Assembly: GCF_014898055.3 (NCBI RefSeq)
Contig: NW_023600993.1
Span: 19,496,850 to 19,560,849, forward strand
Direction of reading: 5' to 3'
Origin: Talpa occidentalis
Taxonomy: Eukaryota; Chordata; Mammalia; Eulipotyphla; Talpidae
Length of the DNA stretch: 64,000 nucleotides
Shown here: one piece after another, positions 36,720 through 46,991 of the stretch
Layout: the number at the start of each line of letters is the position of its first letter
Numbering within the stretch: the stretch's first letter is position 1
Made by a program: the position numbers and the translations under genes
Notes under the pieces: model-generated
Seen by the model: the letters and a program-made list of their open reading frames with translations, nothing else
The model's database searches: none
What the model was told of the DNA's origin: nothing

Positions 36720-37200
36720 AGATCCAGAACTGAGTGGGCACAAGCTCAGGCCTGATGGCTTGGTATGTTCTACTGCTAACCAGTTCCTAGACTCTGATTA
36801 GTTAGAGATGGACATGCAACCCAAGTGGGTTCAAAGAGACTCGATTATGAGAATTTTTTTTTTCTAGAACTGTTGAGAAAGAAGTGCTCCCTTCCTGTCA
36901 GGGTTGGTTTCTGAGCTGGCAGGAGGTAGACCTGGCACGGGGGCCACGTTGCCACCATGAGATGGAGCCATCACACAGGAAAGCTGAGACCAGCAATGAA
37001 GAGAAATTGAGTCCTGATGGCATTGTCTGAACTCCCACATTCTGCCATTCCTGAAGCTAAAAAAGCTTCAGGAGATTATACCTGAAGCTAAATACCTGGG
37101 CTTTTCAGGTACTGTTGTAATAGATTACCTGTCACTGCTCAAGCCACTTTGGGGTAGGGCACTTTCAACAGAGAGGATTCTGATGCATATAATCTCAGGT
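36720..37200 (+). mobile_element. Old LTR-like dispersed repeat, sense, family uncertain
   Basis: 'gagatggacatgcaacccaagtgg', 'tctagaactgttgagaaagaagtgctccc', 'ggccacgttgccaccatgagatggagcc', 'gaagctaaatacctgggcttttcag', 'gtcactgctcaagccactttgggg' correspond, in order, to a widespread mammalian LTR that I recognise but cannot name reliably. It contains a 9-bp-arm hairpin at 37,050-37,072 (CCTGAAGCT / AGCTTCAGG). Confidence 0.6.
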
Positions 37201-37279
37201 CTTTTCTAAAAACTACAGTTTGTCTCTAAGTCAGCCTGCCTGGAGTCTTGTTCTGAGATCTACTTTGTTCTTTCAGATT

Positions 37280-37480
37280 AGTGACTCCTGCCTGGGGATG
37301 ATTTTTGTCTTGTAAGGGACATTTGGCAATATCTGGAGAAATCTTGGTTGTCATAAATGGGAAGAGGTGTTTACAAGCTAGAAATGCTACCAAGAATCAT
37401 GCAATGCACAGAATGGCCTACTAGAACAAAGAATTATTCAGACAAAATGTCAAGAGTGCCTGTGATATTTTGATTTATAA
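37280..37480 (+). mobile_element. MER5A hAT-Charlie fossil, sense
   Basis: 'gggacatttggcaatatctggagaaatcttggttgtcataaatggg', 'gaaatgctaccaag', 'caatgcacagaatggcc', 'aacaaagaattattcagacaaaatgtcaagagtgcc' match MER5A in order, a non-autonomous DNA transposon fossil shared by placental mammals. Confidence 0.9.
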
Positions 37481-38139
37481 AAGAAATATTTATTTGGTCT
37501 TCTTCCCAGTTCCTGCCCACAGACCTCTTAGAATTTCTAAAATAGGAAGCCATCAAGGTCTCTTTCGGTATATTAATGAGATGACTTTTGGAAAGCCCAC
37601 AGGTAAACTAAGGATGGGATCTCGTTGCCAGTAAAGCAAACTGAATAATTATATGGTTGGAGATTTCAACCCCATCCTTGGCCTCCAGAGAGGGAAGAGG
37701 AGCTAGAGATTGAGTTCAATCACCAATGGCCAATGATTTAATCAGTCATGCCTACTTAGTGAGCCTACATAATCTCCCCAAAGGACAGGATTTGGAAAGC
37801 TGTTTTTCTAAGTTTTGTGAGCAGCTCTAGCAAAGTCATTGAATCAAGAAAGGGATAACCAGTTGGTCAAAAGCCCAGGTCATTACCTGATTTTGTGACT
37901 GACATGTAAAGTACCAAGGGAGAAGTTATGTAGGACCTAGTCCTTAACCTGTGGGATCTGATGCTATCCTAAAATGGATTAAGTGTCAGAATTACTTCAA
38001 TTGTACCAAACCCACACGTTTGGTATCAGAATGAGTGTTATGTGTAATGTAAATGAAAACAGTAGTATGTTTTGCCTTGACAGTGCCATTATCAAGAAAC
38101 TCTCCTTTAGATATGATAATTCACCTATCTCACACACCC
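37481..38139. other. Unique sequence without genes
   Basis: Nothing recognisable. Confidence 0.5.
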
Positions 38140-38260
38140 TCCATTAATTCTTCATTCAACAGTCATTCATCAGGGGCCCTGAAGTAAGCTTTGCACTAAT
38201 GTCAGGGTGCAGCATGGTCAGGGAACAGTCCTTGCTGACTTGGAACTTACAGAAATATTC
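38140..38260 (-). repeat. L2 3' end fossil, antisense
   Basis: 'attcttcattcaacagtcattcatc' and 'agggaacagtccttgctgacttggaacttacag' match the antisense L2 terminus and adjoining 3' UTR. Confidence 0.6.
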
Positions 38261-39579
38261 ATTTCCTCAGGCCTTGTCCTCTAACTGCTAGCCCTAGTTA
38301 ACCTCTGTAATCTTCAGATCTACCCTTGGACTCGGTCTAGTTTGGGGTGTTGGACATCAACACAGTCCATCCTGTGGCTCTTGAATTGGATCATGACAAG
38401 TAACATTCATCATCCCAAACAGATATTTTTAGCACCACAATGCATTATTTAAAATGGCAGCAGAGAATTTTCTCATATTTGTATGTTGCAAAAGAGTTTT
38501 TAGCTTTTTCAGACCTTTTTTTTTTTTTTCATCATTGCTTTCATGGGAAGCAGCAGCCCATAATTATGTCTTTTTAGCACCATGAAATGGTGAGTAATGG
38601 ATGTTGGTTGAAAGGAGACCATTTACAAATGTAGGAGAAGTGAATGCAAATTTGCTGTTCTGTCTGGAGTATTTGTAGTATGTAATTTTGGAAAACTGCT
38701 TGCTAATGTCTGGTAGATAACCCCTCAAGGTGTCCCTTTGATATTAGTATGCGGGTAGCATATTCCAGAGCTCAGAGATTTGATCTGAGGAACCTGATTT
38801 CTGTGTGTGAACCAAGGGGAGAAGAACCATAGCAGTGTGTGTGTTTTTATCTTAGGTGAATCAGATGGACAAAGCAGGTCACTGTGGAATGCTGTCGATT
38901 GCTATTTTGAAAACCAGTCATGTATTTTTAGGCTGCAAAGCCTCTGTTCTGACACGTGTCCTCATGAGGACACTGGCTGTGGGGAAGGGAAGCCCCAGCA
39001 CTGTATTCTCGTCCTGTACCAGCAGGCCACACAGGCAGGCGAGGAAAGCCCTTTTGAATTCTAGCCGAGATAATCCTGGAGTTTATTCGGCCACAGACAC
39101 CTGGCTTGTAAAGTTATTTTTTAACATAAAACAAAGGTGCTCTGGGGTCAGGTTGGCTGCTAGGAAGGTGTGAGCAGTGAAAGTAGAGGTGAAAATAGAG
39201 TGAAAACAGAGGCAAGGCAAAGCGTAGCTCTTACAGACTCTTTATAATTCACAGTTGGCGCTGGGCAGACAGTGACCTTCTGGGCTTCTTACTCTGTCAT
39301 CTTCACATAGCCCTACACTCAGTGAAACCAGAGATATGGCTCAGCCTTCCAGGATTTCTGCAGAGGAGGGAAAGGGGTCTTCACAGCCTATTTAGCCAGA
39401 GTGTGTTTTCCAAGTAGAAATGGAATGCGCCTATTGCTTTGATAATTTAGGAACTCCAAATGGTGCCAGATTGAAAATATCCATTACTTTCTTCTCTTTC
39501 CTTTTATTTTTTGCATATACAAGACTTTTCAAATGGAGTTTAGTTTTCTCAAACTGGGGACAATGATAAAGATGTCAGT
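38261..39579. other. Unique sequence without genes
   Basis: No gene. Overlapping frames at 38,807-39,173 (85 and 105 codons) have no family resemblance. A T-homopolymer lies at 38,516-38,529. Confidence 0.45.
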
Positions 39580-39805
39580 AATGTATCTTGCATTTATTAT
39601 GAACCAAGTATTGTGTTGCACAAACTGCATTCATTGTCTAATTAAATCTCAATGAAGGATGTCCAATTATTCTTTTAATTTTATTGATGCAAACACTCCA
39701 AGAGCTGTGTCTTTTGGTCTTAGTCACCAGCTACATCTATCCTGGAAAAGTGCCTGTTATATGGAAGATTACCAATTAATATTTGTTGAATAATTTATAG
39801 AATAA
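39580..39805. repeat. MIR (antisense) and L2 terminus (sense) fossils
   Basis: 39,585-39,680 'tgcatttattatgaaccaagtattgtg' fits antisense MIR. 39,700-39,805 'gctgtgtcttttggtctta' and 'atatttgttgaataatttatagaataaatga' fit a sense L2 3' end. Confidence 0.5.
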
Positions 39806-39889
39806 ATGATGAGATTAACTCCAGATAAGAAACATGTCTTCACACTTCTGGTGATTGTAAGGAACTGGTCTTTTGCTTATGTCCAGAAA

Positions 39890-40160
39890 GCCAAACTCTG
39901 AACCAAGAAAATGACTTGACACAAAGGAGTTTATTTGAGATGGCTACTAAGGGAGTATATGTAATAGGAACCCCCAAAACTGGGCCCTCAATGATGGGCA
40001 TGCTATGATTATATTAAGGGGGGATGGAATGTGAATGAAGTGTGGGGCTTCGAATTTCCAGGTCCAAGGAGGTGCAGACAGTCTAGGCGACAGGAGTCCA
40101 GGTGTGTGACTCCCCCAGCAGGGCATCTTCTCAGCCACTAGCAGATGTTTGCTTTGGTTG
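39890..40160 (-). mobile_element. Old LTR-like repeat, antisense, family uncertain
   Basis: 'gacacaaaggagtttatttgagatgg' reads on the minus strand as an AATAAA signal near an LTR end, with upstream GC-richer U3-like sequence. Similar in layout to the element at 14.2 kb. Borders approximate. Confidence 0.4.
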
Positions 40161-40305
40161 CTACCAGCACCTTAGAGTTAGTGAGGTGTAATACAACCAA
40201 TTTTCTAAGATTCCAGAAGAAACTTAGAAGTTAATCACAAGGAGAAGAAATGGGAAGAGAGGATGGGCATAGGCTGGATAGCGTTCCACTTAGTCGTAAT
40301 TTTTA

Positions 40306-41560
40306 TTTTTTTATTCTTTTAGTTATTTTTATTTTTTACATCATTGTTCATTTTTAAACAATATTTGCTTCCCCCACCCCCTCAGGTGAAGTCCCCATAG
40401 AATTTCCTTCCCCAATGCCCCCTTGCACCATCACCTCAGTCCCCTGTGCTCCTCCCTCCCTCCCTCCCCCTGATCCCTCTCCCTCTTCCCCCCCTGCAGG
40501 ATGTCTCTGACTTATAATTGTCCATTTTTGCTTTGTTGTGCTTTGTACTGTTATTAATTTTTTACACCACTGTCTTATTTGGTTTCCTTGTATCCCTGCT
40601 ATAAGTGAAACCATCCGATATTTTTCTTTTTCCTTCTGGCTTATTTCACTGAGCATAATTCTTTCTAGCTCCATCCACATTGCTGCGAATGGCATGAATT
40701 TATCTTTTTTGATTGCTGAATAATATTCCATTGTGTATATGTGCCACATCTTCTTGATCCAGTCATCTATTTTTGGGCATTTGAGTTGTTTCCAGGTTTT
40801 ACCCATTGTAAATAGTGCTGCAATAAACATAGGGGTACAGGTGGTGTTTTGAATCAATGTTTTTGTGTCCTTTGGGTAGATCCCTAGGAGTGGAATTGCC
40901 AGGTCATATGGTAGCTCCATTTTTAGTAGACTGAGGAACCTCCAGACAGCTTTCCATAGTGGTTGGACCAGTTTACACTCCCACCAGGAGTGCAGGAGAG
41001 TTCCTTTTTCACCACATCCTCGCCAACATTGGTTGTTTCTTGTTTTTTTGATATGTGCCATTCTCACTGGTGTAAGGTGTTATCTCAATGTGGTTTTTAT
41101 TTGCATTTCCCTCATTATAAGGGCTGTTGAACATTTTTTCATATGCCTGTTGTCCATTTGCATTTCCTCTTTGGAGAAGTTTCTTATTAGCTCTTTGGTC
41201 CATTTTTTACTGGATTATTTACTTTGTTTTTGTTGAGTCTCATCAGCTCTTTGTAGATTTTTGTGATCAGTCCTTTATCATTACTCTTGGGTGCAAAAAT
41301 TTTCTCCCAATCAGTGGGCTATCTTTTTGTCTGGGTTACTGTCTCTTTTGCCGCACAGAAGCTCTTTAATTTGATGTAGTCCGAGCTGTTTATCTTTTCC
41401 TTCACTATCACTGCTTTGGGTGATGTGTCTTTAAAGATGTTGCTGAGGTATAGGTCACGTAGTGTTTCACCTTTATTTCCTTCTATATATTTTATGGTTT
41501 CAGGTCTCATGTCTAGTTCTTTTATCCATTTTGAGTTGATTTTTGTGCACAGTGAAAGGT
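40306..41560 (-). mobile_element. 5'-truncated L1, antisense, with 20-bp target duplication
   Basis: A 1,255-bp L1 3' end. At the left is a T-rich run (the A tail), then a C-rich stretch that is G-rich in sense (40,370-40,500, the L1 3' UTR polypurine tract), then the ORF2 C-terminus. The 20-bp duplication ccacttagtc[g/c]taattttta lies at 40,286-40,305 and 41,561-41,580 with one mismatch, so both ends of the insertion are fixed. It is younger than the other L1 pieces here, judging by intact flanks and a long uninterrupted reading stretch. Confidence 0.95.
40354..41559 (-). pseudogene. L1 ORF2 C-terminal remnant
   Basis: ORF2 encodes the L1 endonuclease/reverse transcriptase; only its last part is present. 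The longest open stretch, 41,067 down to 40,354 (237 codons), contains the conserved C-terminal landmarks: a C-x3-C-x7-H-x4-C-like pattern ([18 protein letters not shown]), the [13 protein letters not shown] region, CTPMFIAALFT, and IYTMEYYSAIKK. Upstream parts continue in other frames (41,319-41,564), so at least one frameshift separates them. The usual stop after the LIAGI motif is lost compared with the copy at 63.8 kb, so the frame runs on about 65 codons into the G-rich 3' UTR. No reverse-transcriptase or endonuclease domain remains, so the copy is inactive. Confidence 0.92.
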
Positions 41561-41580
41561 CCACTTAGTCCTAATTTTTA

Positions 41581-42090
41581 GTTTAGGGGAGATTTTGTTG
41601 CAAAATGGAGGGGATCTGGCTACGTGATGGTGGAATACCTTGTCTCAGACACCTTTCAACTGGATGAAATATTGACAAAATAATTGCTGGATGTTAAATA
41701 CCAGATAACTACCAAGTCACTTCTCCTTCAGGGAAGTCACAAAGAGAAAAAAATCTTGAACTGAAAGGAGTCATAGGAACTTGAGTCCCGAATTTGAAAC
41801 CTCCCACTCTTCTCCCCAAGCAGATACCCTCTAAGGCGGTAGGGAAGAGCCTGGGAAGCTGAGCAGCATGTGCAGACAGCTGCCTGGGCCGAGGAGCAAT
41901 GCTGCAGCTCCCTGACCACAAGAGGCGCAGTGAGCATCCCCAGCTTGTGAGATCCTGCGGACCTGATTCAAGCCTAGTCTACCACTTCCCAGCTGGGCAT
42001 GTTAGCCCACCTTATGTATTTATTTTGTTTGTTCTCCTGGAACTTTTTTTTTTTTTTTTGTGGTTGTTAAAATAACCAAAAGCTTTTATT
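41581..42090. other. Unclassified, moderately GC-rich segment
   Basis: No gene supported. 41,780-41,960 is GC-richer than its surroundings and gives antisense frames of 66-70 codons, but these overlap and lack motifs. A T15 homopolymer is at about 42,044-42,059, followed by 'ttttattaaagc'. Confidence 0.4.
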
Positions 42091-42158
42091 AAAGCACCAC
42101 CAGTGTATATCTAAAAGAAGTAACACAGTGTACATATCCAGATCAAGAAATGAAGCCT

Positions 42159-42430
42159 GGGCCTCCCCGGTGGCGCAGCGGTTGAGTGCTGGGCTGCGAG
42201 GCTGCCCTCAGCCTCTGCAGTGCCGGTTCGATCCCCGGCTGCCTGCGAGGGTCCCACATGGCGCGCAGACCTCACCTGCCACCCGCTGCTCCCCTCAGCA
42301 GTGTACTTCGGTCCTTCTGCCTGCTCTGCTCCCCGCTCTGGCTCTGGTGAATTCTCTCACCCTCCTGCGCCTCTGACTGTACCCAGTGCTTGTATAAATA
42401 AATAAATAAATAAATCTTAAAAAAAAAAAA
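42159..42430 (+). repeat. tRNA-derived SINE, young subfamily, sense
   Basis: Best reference copy in the window. It starts GGGCCTCCCCGGTGGCGCAG. Pol III A box TGGCGCAGCGGTTGAG is at 42,171-42,186 and B box GGTTCGATCCC at 42,225-42,235, about 40 bp apart as in a tRNA gene. A unique body follows (CCCCTCAGCAGTGTACTTCG, then CTCTGGTGAATTCTCTCACC), and the 3' end is ACCCAGTGCTTGTATAAATA followed by AAAT units and an A tail. Target duplication AAGAAATGAAGCCT lies at 42,145-42,158 and 42,431-42,444. It needs L1 proteins to move. Confidence 0.96.
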
Positions 42431-42444
42431 AAGAAATGAAGCCT

Positions 42445-42536
42445 ATGGGGGGGGCGGGGAAAGGACGTAATGGGGTCAAAATAAGGGGGTTGCAATTGTA
42501 TAGGGAATATAAAAATAAAATTAAAAAAAAGAAAAA
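42445..42536 (+). mobile_element. 92-bp L1 3' tail insertion, sense
   Basis: 'aatggggtcaaaataagggggttg' and 'attgtatagggaatataaa' match the last bases of the L1 3' UTR at 63,925-63,990 ('agggtcaaaataagggggg', 'attgtatggggactataa'). An A-rich tail follows. Severely 5'-truncated insertion bordered by the same target sequence as the adjacent SINE. Confidence 0.88.
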
Positions 42537-42629
42537 AAGAAATGAAGCCAGGAAAACTTTTCCATATTCCCTTCTCCCAAATAACCACCCTCCTGACCTT
42601 TAATGTCATAAACAAATTTTGCTTGCTTT

Positions 42630-42881
42630 TTTAAAAAGACATTTATTTATGCATACAAGAGCTGGGGTACAGGCCAGAGATGCGGGGGGTGAGAGGATTC
42701 ACCAGAGACAGAGTGGGGAACAGAAGAGGCAGATCGATCGAAGTACACTGCTGAGGGGAGCAGTGGGCATGGCAGGAGAGGTCTGCTGCGCCCTGGCCAG
42801 CTGTGGATTGGACTTGTGCTGCAGAGGCTGCAAATTGCTTCATAGTGTGGTGCTTAACCCATTGCACCACCAGGGAGGCCC
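42630..42881 (-). repeat. tRNA-derived SINE, older subfamily, antisense
   Basis: Older-type body ('tacaggccagagatgcgggg', 'gagaggattcaccagagac'), antisense head ending GGCCTCCCTGGTGGTGCAAT on the minus strand. A deletion of roughly 10 bp in the 'ccatgtggg' region is apparent. Short flanking TGCTTT on both sides may be a remnant target duplication. Confidence 0.9.
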
Positions 42882-42901
42882 TGCTTTAAAAACTATGTCT
42901 A

Positions 42902-42962
42902 ACTCTCTCTCTCTATCATCTATCTGTCTACCTACCTACTGCCTACCTTAGAGCCTACCTAC
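42902..42962. repeat. CTAT/CTAC-rich simple repeat
   Basis: Degenerate tetranucleotide array (ctctctctctctatcatctatctg then ctacctacctactgcctacc). Confidence 0.7.
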
Positions 42963-43324
42963 ATATATCTGACTTTTCCTTCCACTTCATGTCTGAGGGA
43001 TTCCTCTCTATGTCTGCACATGGGCATATTTCACTCATTTTCTATTGTATATAATATTTTATAGGTCAACTTAAGATTGATTTTGGTAAATTTTCATGTG
43101 CACTTGATAAGAATGCCTGTTTGCCAACACTAGGTGCATTTCCTACATGTGTCAATCAGGTCACATAGTACATAATAATACTTACACATGGTTGAGCATG
43201 TTGTTCAACTTTTCTCTCTCTTTGCTGATTTTCATTTTGTCCTATGAATTACAGATAATAATATGCTAAAAATCTCTGTTATGAGGTACAAAGGATCTTT
43301 GAACTCACATATTTTATTTTTTAT

Positions 43325-43604
43325 TTTATTTTTTTTAAAGATTTATTTATTTATTTATACAAGCACTGGGTATAGTCAGAAGCGCGGGAGGGTGAGTGAA
43401 TTCACCAGAGCCAGAGCGGGGAGCAGAGCAGGCAGAAGGACCGAAGAACACTGCTGATGGGAGCAGCGGGCGGCAGGAGAGGTCTGCGCGCCATGTGGGA
43501 CCCTCCTCAGGTGGCCGGGGAGCAGCCGGGGATCGAACCGACGCGGCAGAGGCTGCGGGCAGCTTCGCAACCCAGCGCTCAACTGCTGTGCCACCAGGGA
43601 GGCC
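43325..43604 (-). repeat. tRNA-derived SINE, young subfamily, antisense
   Basis: Closely similar to the 1.07-kb copy ('agtcagaagcgcgggagggtgag', 'gcgggcggcaggagaggtctgcgcgccatgtggg'), retaining several CpGs, which suggests a recent insertion. The flanks ctcacatatttta / ctcacctagttta (43,304 and 43,605) look like a diverged target duplication. Confidence 0.93.
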
Positions 43605-44395
43605 CTCACCTAGTTTATTTTTTTTTAATTCTGTAGCTTATAAACTGAGGCCAAGAGTAGGAAGCCTTCAGATGCACCATGTCTGAACAAAGCAGAGACT
43701 GCACAATCAGGCAGTGCTAGGTAGAACCAGCAGTTTATAGCCAAATGTTATTTTGGTCCGTAAGTCTTGATAGCGTTTATACTAGTGCTTTATGAGATGA
43801 ACTGTAGTGGGACACATATAATGTATTTCTTTTCTTGGTTCTTCTAGTGCAGAATAAAGAACTCTAGATATTGAACTTGGTGCAGTGCACTTGCAAATCC
43901 GAGGTATGATATGGTTTGGTCCTGCTTTTGCTTCCATAACAGCCTTTTTCCCTTTCTTTAAAAATAACTTGTTTATTTAGGACATATTCATGATTGATTC
44001 ACAATGGGTCAGATGTCTACAAGTGAGTGTTGATTTTAAACTGTGGTCAACTCAGCCTCTTTGAAAAATGACAGATATCAAATAGTCGGATATTTTCTTA
44101 GCATAGAATTCAAAATGACACCAGTCAAAACAGAAATAATTCCAGCTCTATCACATCTACACTGCAACAGCATCTTGCAATATCTATAAAAACAGCTCCA
44201 TTATTCATTTCGTCTTCTTTTAGCATCAGGCTGTTGTTACAGAGAACTGCTTGCTGTCCTGATGTCCGATTCACACTTTAAAGACAGAGTCCTTACATTC
44301 CTAGAGACATCCAGTCTTCCAGCTAGACTTTCTTATACTTTGACCTTTTCCCTCAGTAACGGGAACCATGTGCTGGTGCAAAATTTGAACTAAAA
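43605..44395. other. Unique sequence without genes
   Basis: No gene or named repeat recognised. Confidence 0.5.
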
Positions 44396-44411
44396 CTATC
44401 ACATGTAGTTT

Positions 44412-44707
44412 GTTTTTATTTTATTTTAAATGAATCTTTTTTTCAAGATTTATTTATTTATACAAGAGCTGGTCAGGGGCGTGGGAGGGTGAGCTGTTTC
44501 ACCAGAGACGGAGTGGGGAGCAGAACAGGCAGGCCTACTGAAAGCACTGCAGACCGAAAGCACTGCTGAGGGGAGCAGCGGTGAGACAGGAGAGGTCTGC
44601 CGTGCCATGTGGGTTTCTCCCTGGCCTGGTGGGAATCGAACCCATGCTGCAGAGGCTGCGGACAGCTTTATGGCGCTGCGCTCAACTGCTGCACCACCGG
44701 GGAGGCC
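44412..44707 (-). repeat. tRNA-derived SINE, antisense, with 16-bp internal duplication
   Basis: Full-length antisense copy. GAAAGCACTGC occurs twice (44,540-44,550 and 44,556-44,566), a short tandem duplication absent from the other copies. B box GGGTTCGATTCCC (antisense 44,632-44,643). Target duplication ctatcacatgt[a/t]gttt at 44,396-44,411 and 44,708-44,723. Confidence 0.93.
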
Positions 44708-45009
44708 CTATCACATGTTGTTTTTTGTGACCATATTTAGTATGTAAGAAAATCTACAATTGAGTATGAATTTTCATTCTCAACTGTTCTATCTCTCATC
44801 ATCCCACATTTCTAATTAGTATTATCTTGTCCATTTTTACTGCTGAAAGAAAGGGAATTAGGAGAGAGCATGAGTTCCTGAACTGTCTGTTTTCTAAAAA
44901 CTGATGCCATTGTGTGCTTAATACATTATAATGTAATAATGCGTATTTATCATTTAAAAATCCACCCCCACCCCCACCAATCATATGCATATGATTAGTC
45001 CCCCTTTTT

Positions 45010-45220
45010 TTTTGTTTTTTTCACTTAATAATACATCCTGGAGTGAGAACCATTTTAATACATGTAGCACTATGTTATTTTTTAAAAGTAATTTCATGCT
45101 TTTGCATTTTACAGAGCAATCAGGATGCATTAAATCAGACCTAAAATGGTGAACATCAGTTTGTTTCCCCACTTCTGCCACTGCAAACAATGCTGCCAGG
45201 AATGTTTGCATATTAATTCA
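45010..45220 (-). mobile_element. Old L1 ORF2/3' fragment, antisense
   Basis: 'cacttaataatacatcctggag', 'accattttaatacatgtagcac', 'ccacttctgccactgcaaacaatgctgcc' match antisense ancient L1. Confidence 0.65.
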
Positions 45221-45339
45221 GTCTACTAGCTACCTATAAATATTGCATAACATCAGAATTTCTCCAAGTCCTATAAAATTCTCCCGGCTCTCTAACACAA
45301 CTTCCTGGGTTAGTGAGATGAAACTACCATGGTAGACCT

Positions 45340-45790
45340 TGTGGGGCTAACTCCCTCCCATGCCTGCCATTATAACCTCCACCTCTCATGTATTTTTCAA
45401 TCCCTCCCTATTTGGTCTGTCCCTTAACCATGCCATGGGATACACAGTGCCAGTATTTGCTGCCTGGAGTGCTTGGCACTGAGCACCTGACAGATTTCTA
45501 GTCGTCTTCTAAAACCTATTCAGACATTACCACTCTTATGCAAGCACCTTCTCACTCCTTCCAGAATTAATCACCTCCTTATTTGCAGTGCCCTCTACCA
45601 TGTACACACTTCAATTACTGTCCAAATAGCTTTTTATTATAATGATGTATGTACATGTTTGTCTTCCCTCTTGGACTCTGATTTCCTGGCAGACTGGGGC
45701 TGTGACTTATTTGTTTTCCCACCTTTAATGCTAAGTAGACTGTCTCTGACACAGACCTTTCACTGAGGTTTGCTAAGTGACACAGGAAAA
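45340..45790 (+). repeat. L2 LINE 3' end, sense
   Basis: Good L2 match in order: 'tccctccctatttggtctgtccc', 'accatgccatgggatacac', 'ctgcctggagtgcttggc', 'acctattcagacattaccactcttatgcaagcaccttctcactcc', 'ctcttggactctgatttcctggcagactggggctgtgacttatttg', 'agtagactgtctctgacacag'. Fossil, non-coding. Confidence 0.88.
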
Positions 45791-46728
45791 ACTCCTAAGT
45801 GGATTTAGCTATATTTAAAAGAGAAAAAACATTTGGAGCATGGAGTCAATGGTTTGTTTTGGATATATAGGAGACAGTAGGGAGATTTGTGGTGGTAAAA
45901 GCCCTTTGGATATCAGCTTTTCTTCCTGTCTGCTCTGTGTGAATTTTCAGCATTTTATTTTCTCTGGCATGCCTTAGCTGGTTGGCACTGAAACTTGGGA
46001 TGTTTTGGTAAGCTATTCAGGAGTTTTCAAGTTTGGAGGAGACATAAGAAAATTGGTAAAGGGGGCAACATTAACATCAAAGTAAGAAATCATGGTCAAG
46101 AAAGAAAAGACAACAAAAAAGGTTTACAAGGCCTAAAAAAATGTTTGGGTAATGAGGTTTCTAAGGCACATGTGTCTATATGGGTATCCATATAGAAAAT
46201 CCTTGCTCACTACTACTGAGTTACTGATTTTTTTTAGAATAGGAATAAATGACTTTTCTCCAAGTTTGTGTCAAAGACTAATTCAACTTCTAGCAATTAT
46301 TCTCTAAACTTCCAGTATTCTCCAATAATACTCTAAATTGACTGATTTGTTAAAAATCATTTTTCAAAAACTATGACTGGCTTTTTAAAATAAACTCTCA
46401 GCTTAAAAAAAAAGCATTTACTTTAAAATGCTCTGCTTGATTTTTAAAATAGTTTCTATTATGAGTCAACGTCAAACTGAATAGCTTTTCTGATAATTGA
46501 CTATTTCTCCCTAATAAAAGTATTCTAATGTCAAATTTGTAATTCTTGCTCTAGTGACAAGGAGAAACTTATAAACCAATAGGTTAGACATGAAAGTTCT
46601 ATATGCTATGAATGTCTCAATGTTAGATTTACAGCCAGGGTGGAAAAATGAGATCATTCCATTTGGTGTGGGCCCAGTACTCTGTCTTTCTCTCTTGTTA
46701 TCTCTTTTAAGTTTAGTCAAAATTTCTT
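45791..46728. other. Unique sequence without genes
   Basis: No gene or named repeat recognised. Confidence 0.5.
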
Positions 46729-46991
46729 GGGCCTCCCTTGTGGTGCAGCCAGTTGAGCGCTGCGCTGTGGAGCTGTCTGCAGCTTCTTCAGCACTGGTTC
46801 GAATCCCAGCCGGCCGGGTGAGATTCCCACATGGCGCTGCAGACCTCTCCTGTCTTGCCTGCTGCTCCCTCAGCAGTGTGTTTCGATCCTTCTGCCTGTC
46901 CTGCTCCCTGCTTTGCCTCGGGTGAATCCTCTCGCCCTCCCATGCCTCTGCCTGTACCCCAGTGCTTGTATAAATTAAATCTTTAAAAAAA
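46729..46991 (+). repeat. tRNA-derived SINE, sense
   Basis: Starts GGGCCTCCCTTGTGGTGCAG, B box GGTTCGAATCCC at about 46,797, body 'gctgctccctcagcagtgtg', end 'cccagtgcttgtataaattaaatctttaaa'. No convincing target duplication, so the insertion is older or rearranged at one end. Confidence 0.93.

Larger units (their letters stand above)
42145..42549. repeat. Target sequence AAGAAATGAAGCC present three times
   Basis: Copies at 42,145-42,157, 42,431-42,443 and 42,537-42,549. The first two flank a SINE and the last two flank a 92-bp L1 tail, so two separate insertions used the same cleavage site. Confidence 0.93.
42091..43160 (-). mobile_element. Old L1 (L1ME-like) antisense, broken by later insertions
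   Basis: The pieces left after removing the later insertions form a single antisense L1: 'gtacatatccagatcaagaaatgaagcc', then 42,550-42,630 'ttccatattcccttctcccaaataaccaccctcctgacc', then 42,960-43,160 'catatttcactcattttctattgtat' and 'tggtaaattttcatgtgcacttgataagaatg'. It hosts the SINEs at 42,159 and 42,630 and an L1 tail at 42,445. Confidence 0.65.

Noticed and set aside
37050..37072. Hairpin CCTGAAGCT/AGCTTCAGG as a regulatory element or microRNA
   Set aside because: Arms are only 9 bp, far too short for a microRNA precursor, and it lies within an old LTR-like repeat.
40354..41067. 237-codon open frame as a host gene
   Set aside because: It is the C-terminal end of L1 ORF2 plus 3' UTR read-through inside a truncated L1 with a target duplication.
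42044..42075. T-run followed by a reversed AATAAA as the 3' end of a processed pseudogene
   Set aside because: The sequence beyond it reads as an old antisense L1 rather than a coding transcript, and no target duplication or reading frame supports a processed gene copy.
42171..42235. Possible functional tRNA gene (A and B boxes)
   Set aside because: The boxes belong to the SINE head. The sequence does not form a complete tRNA cloverleaf ending after the B box, and the same unit recurs ten times with SINE tails.
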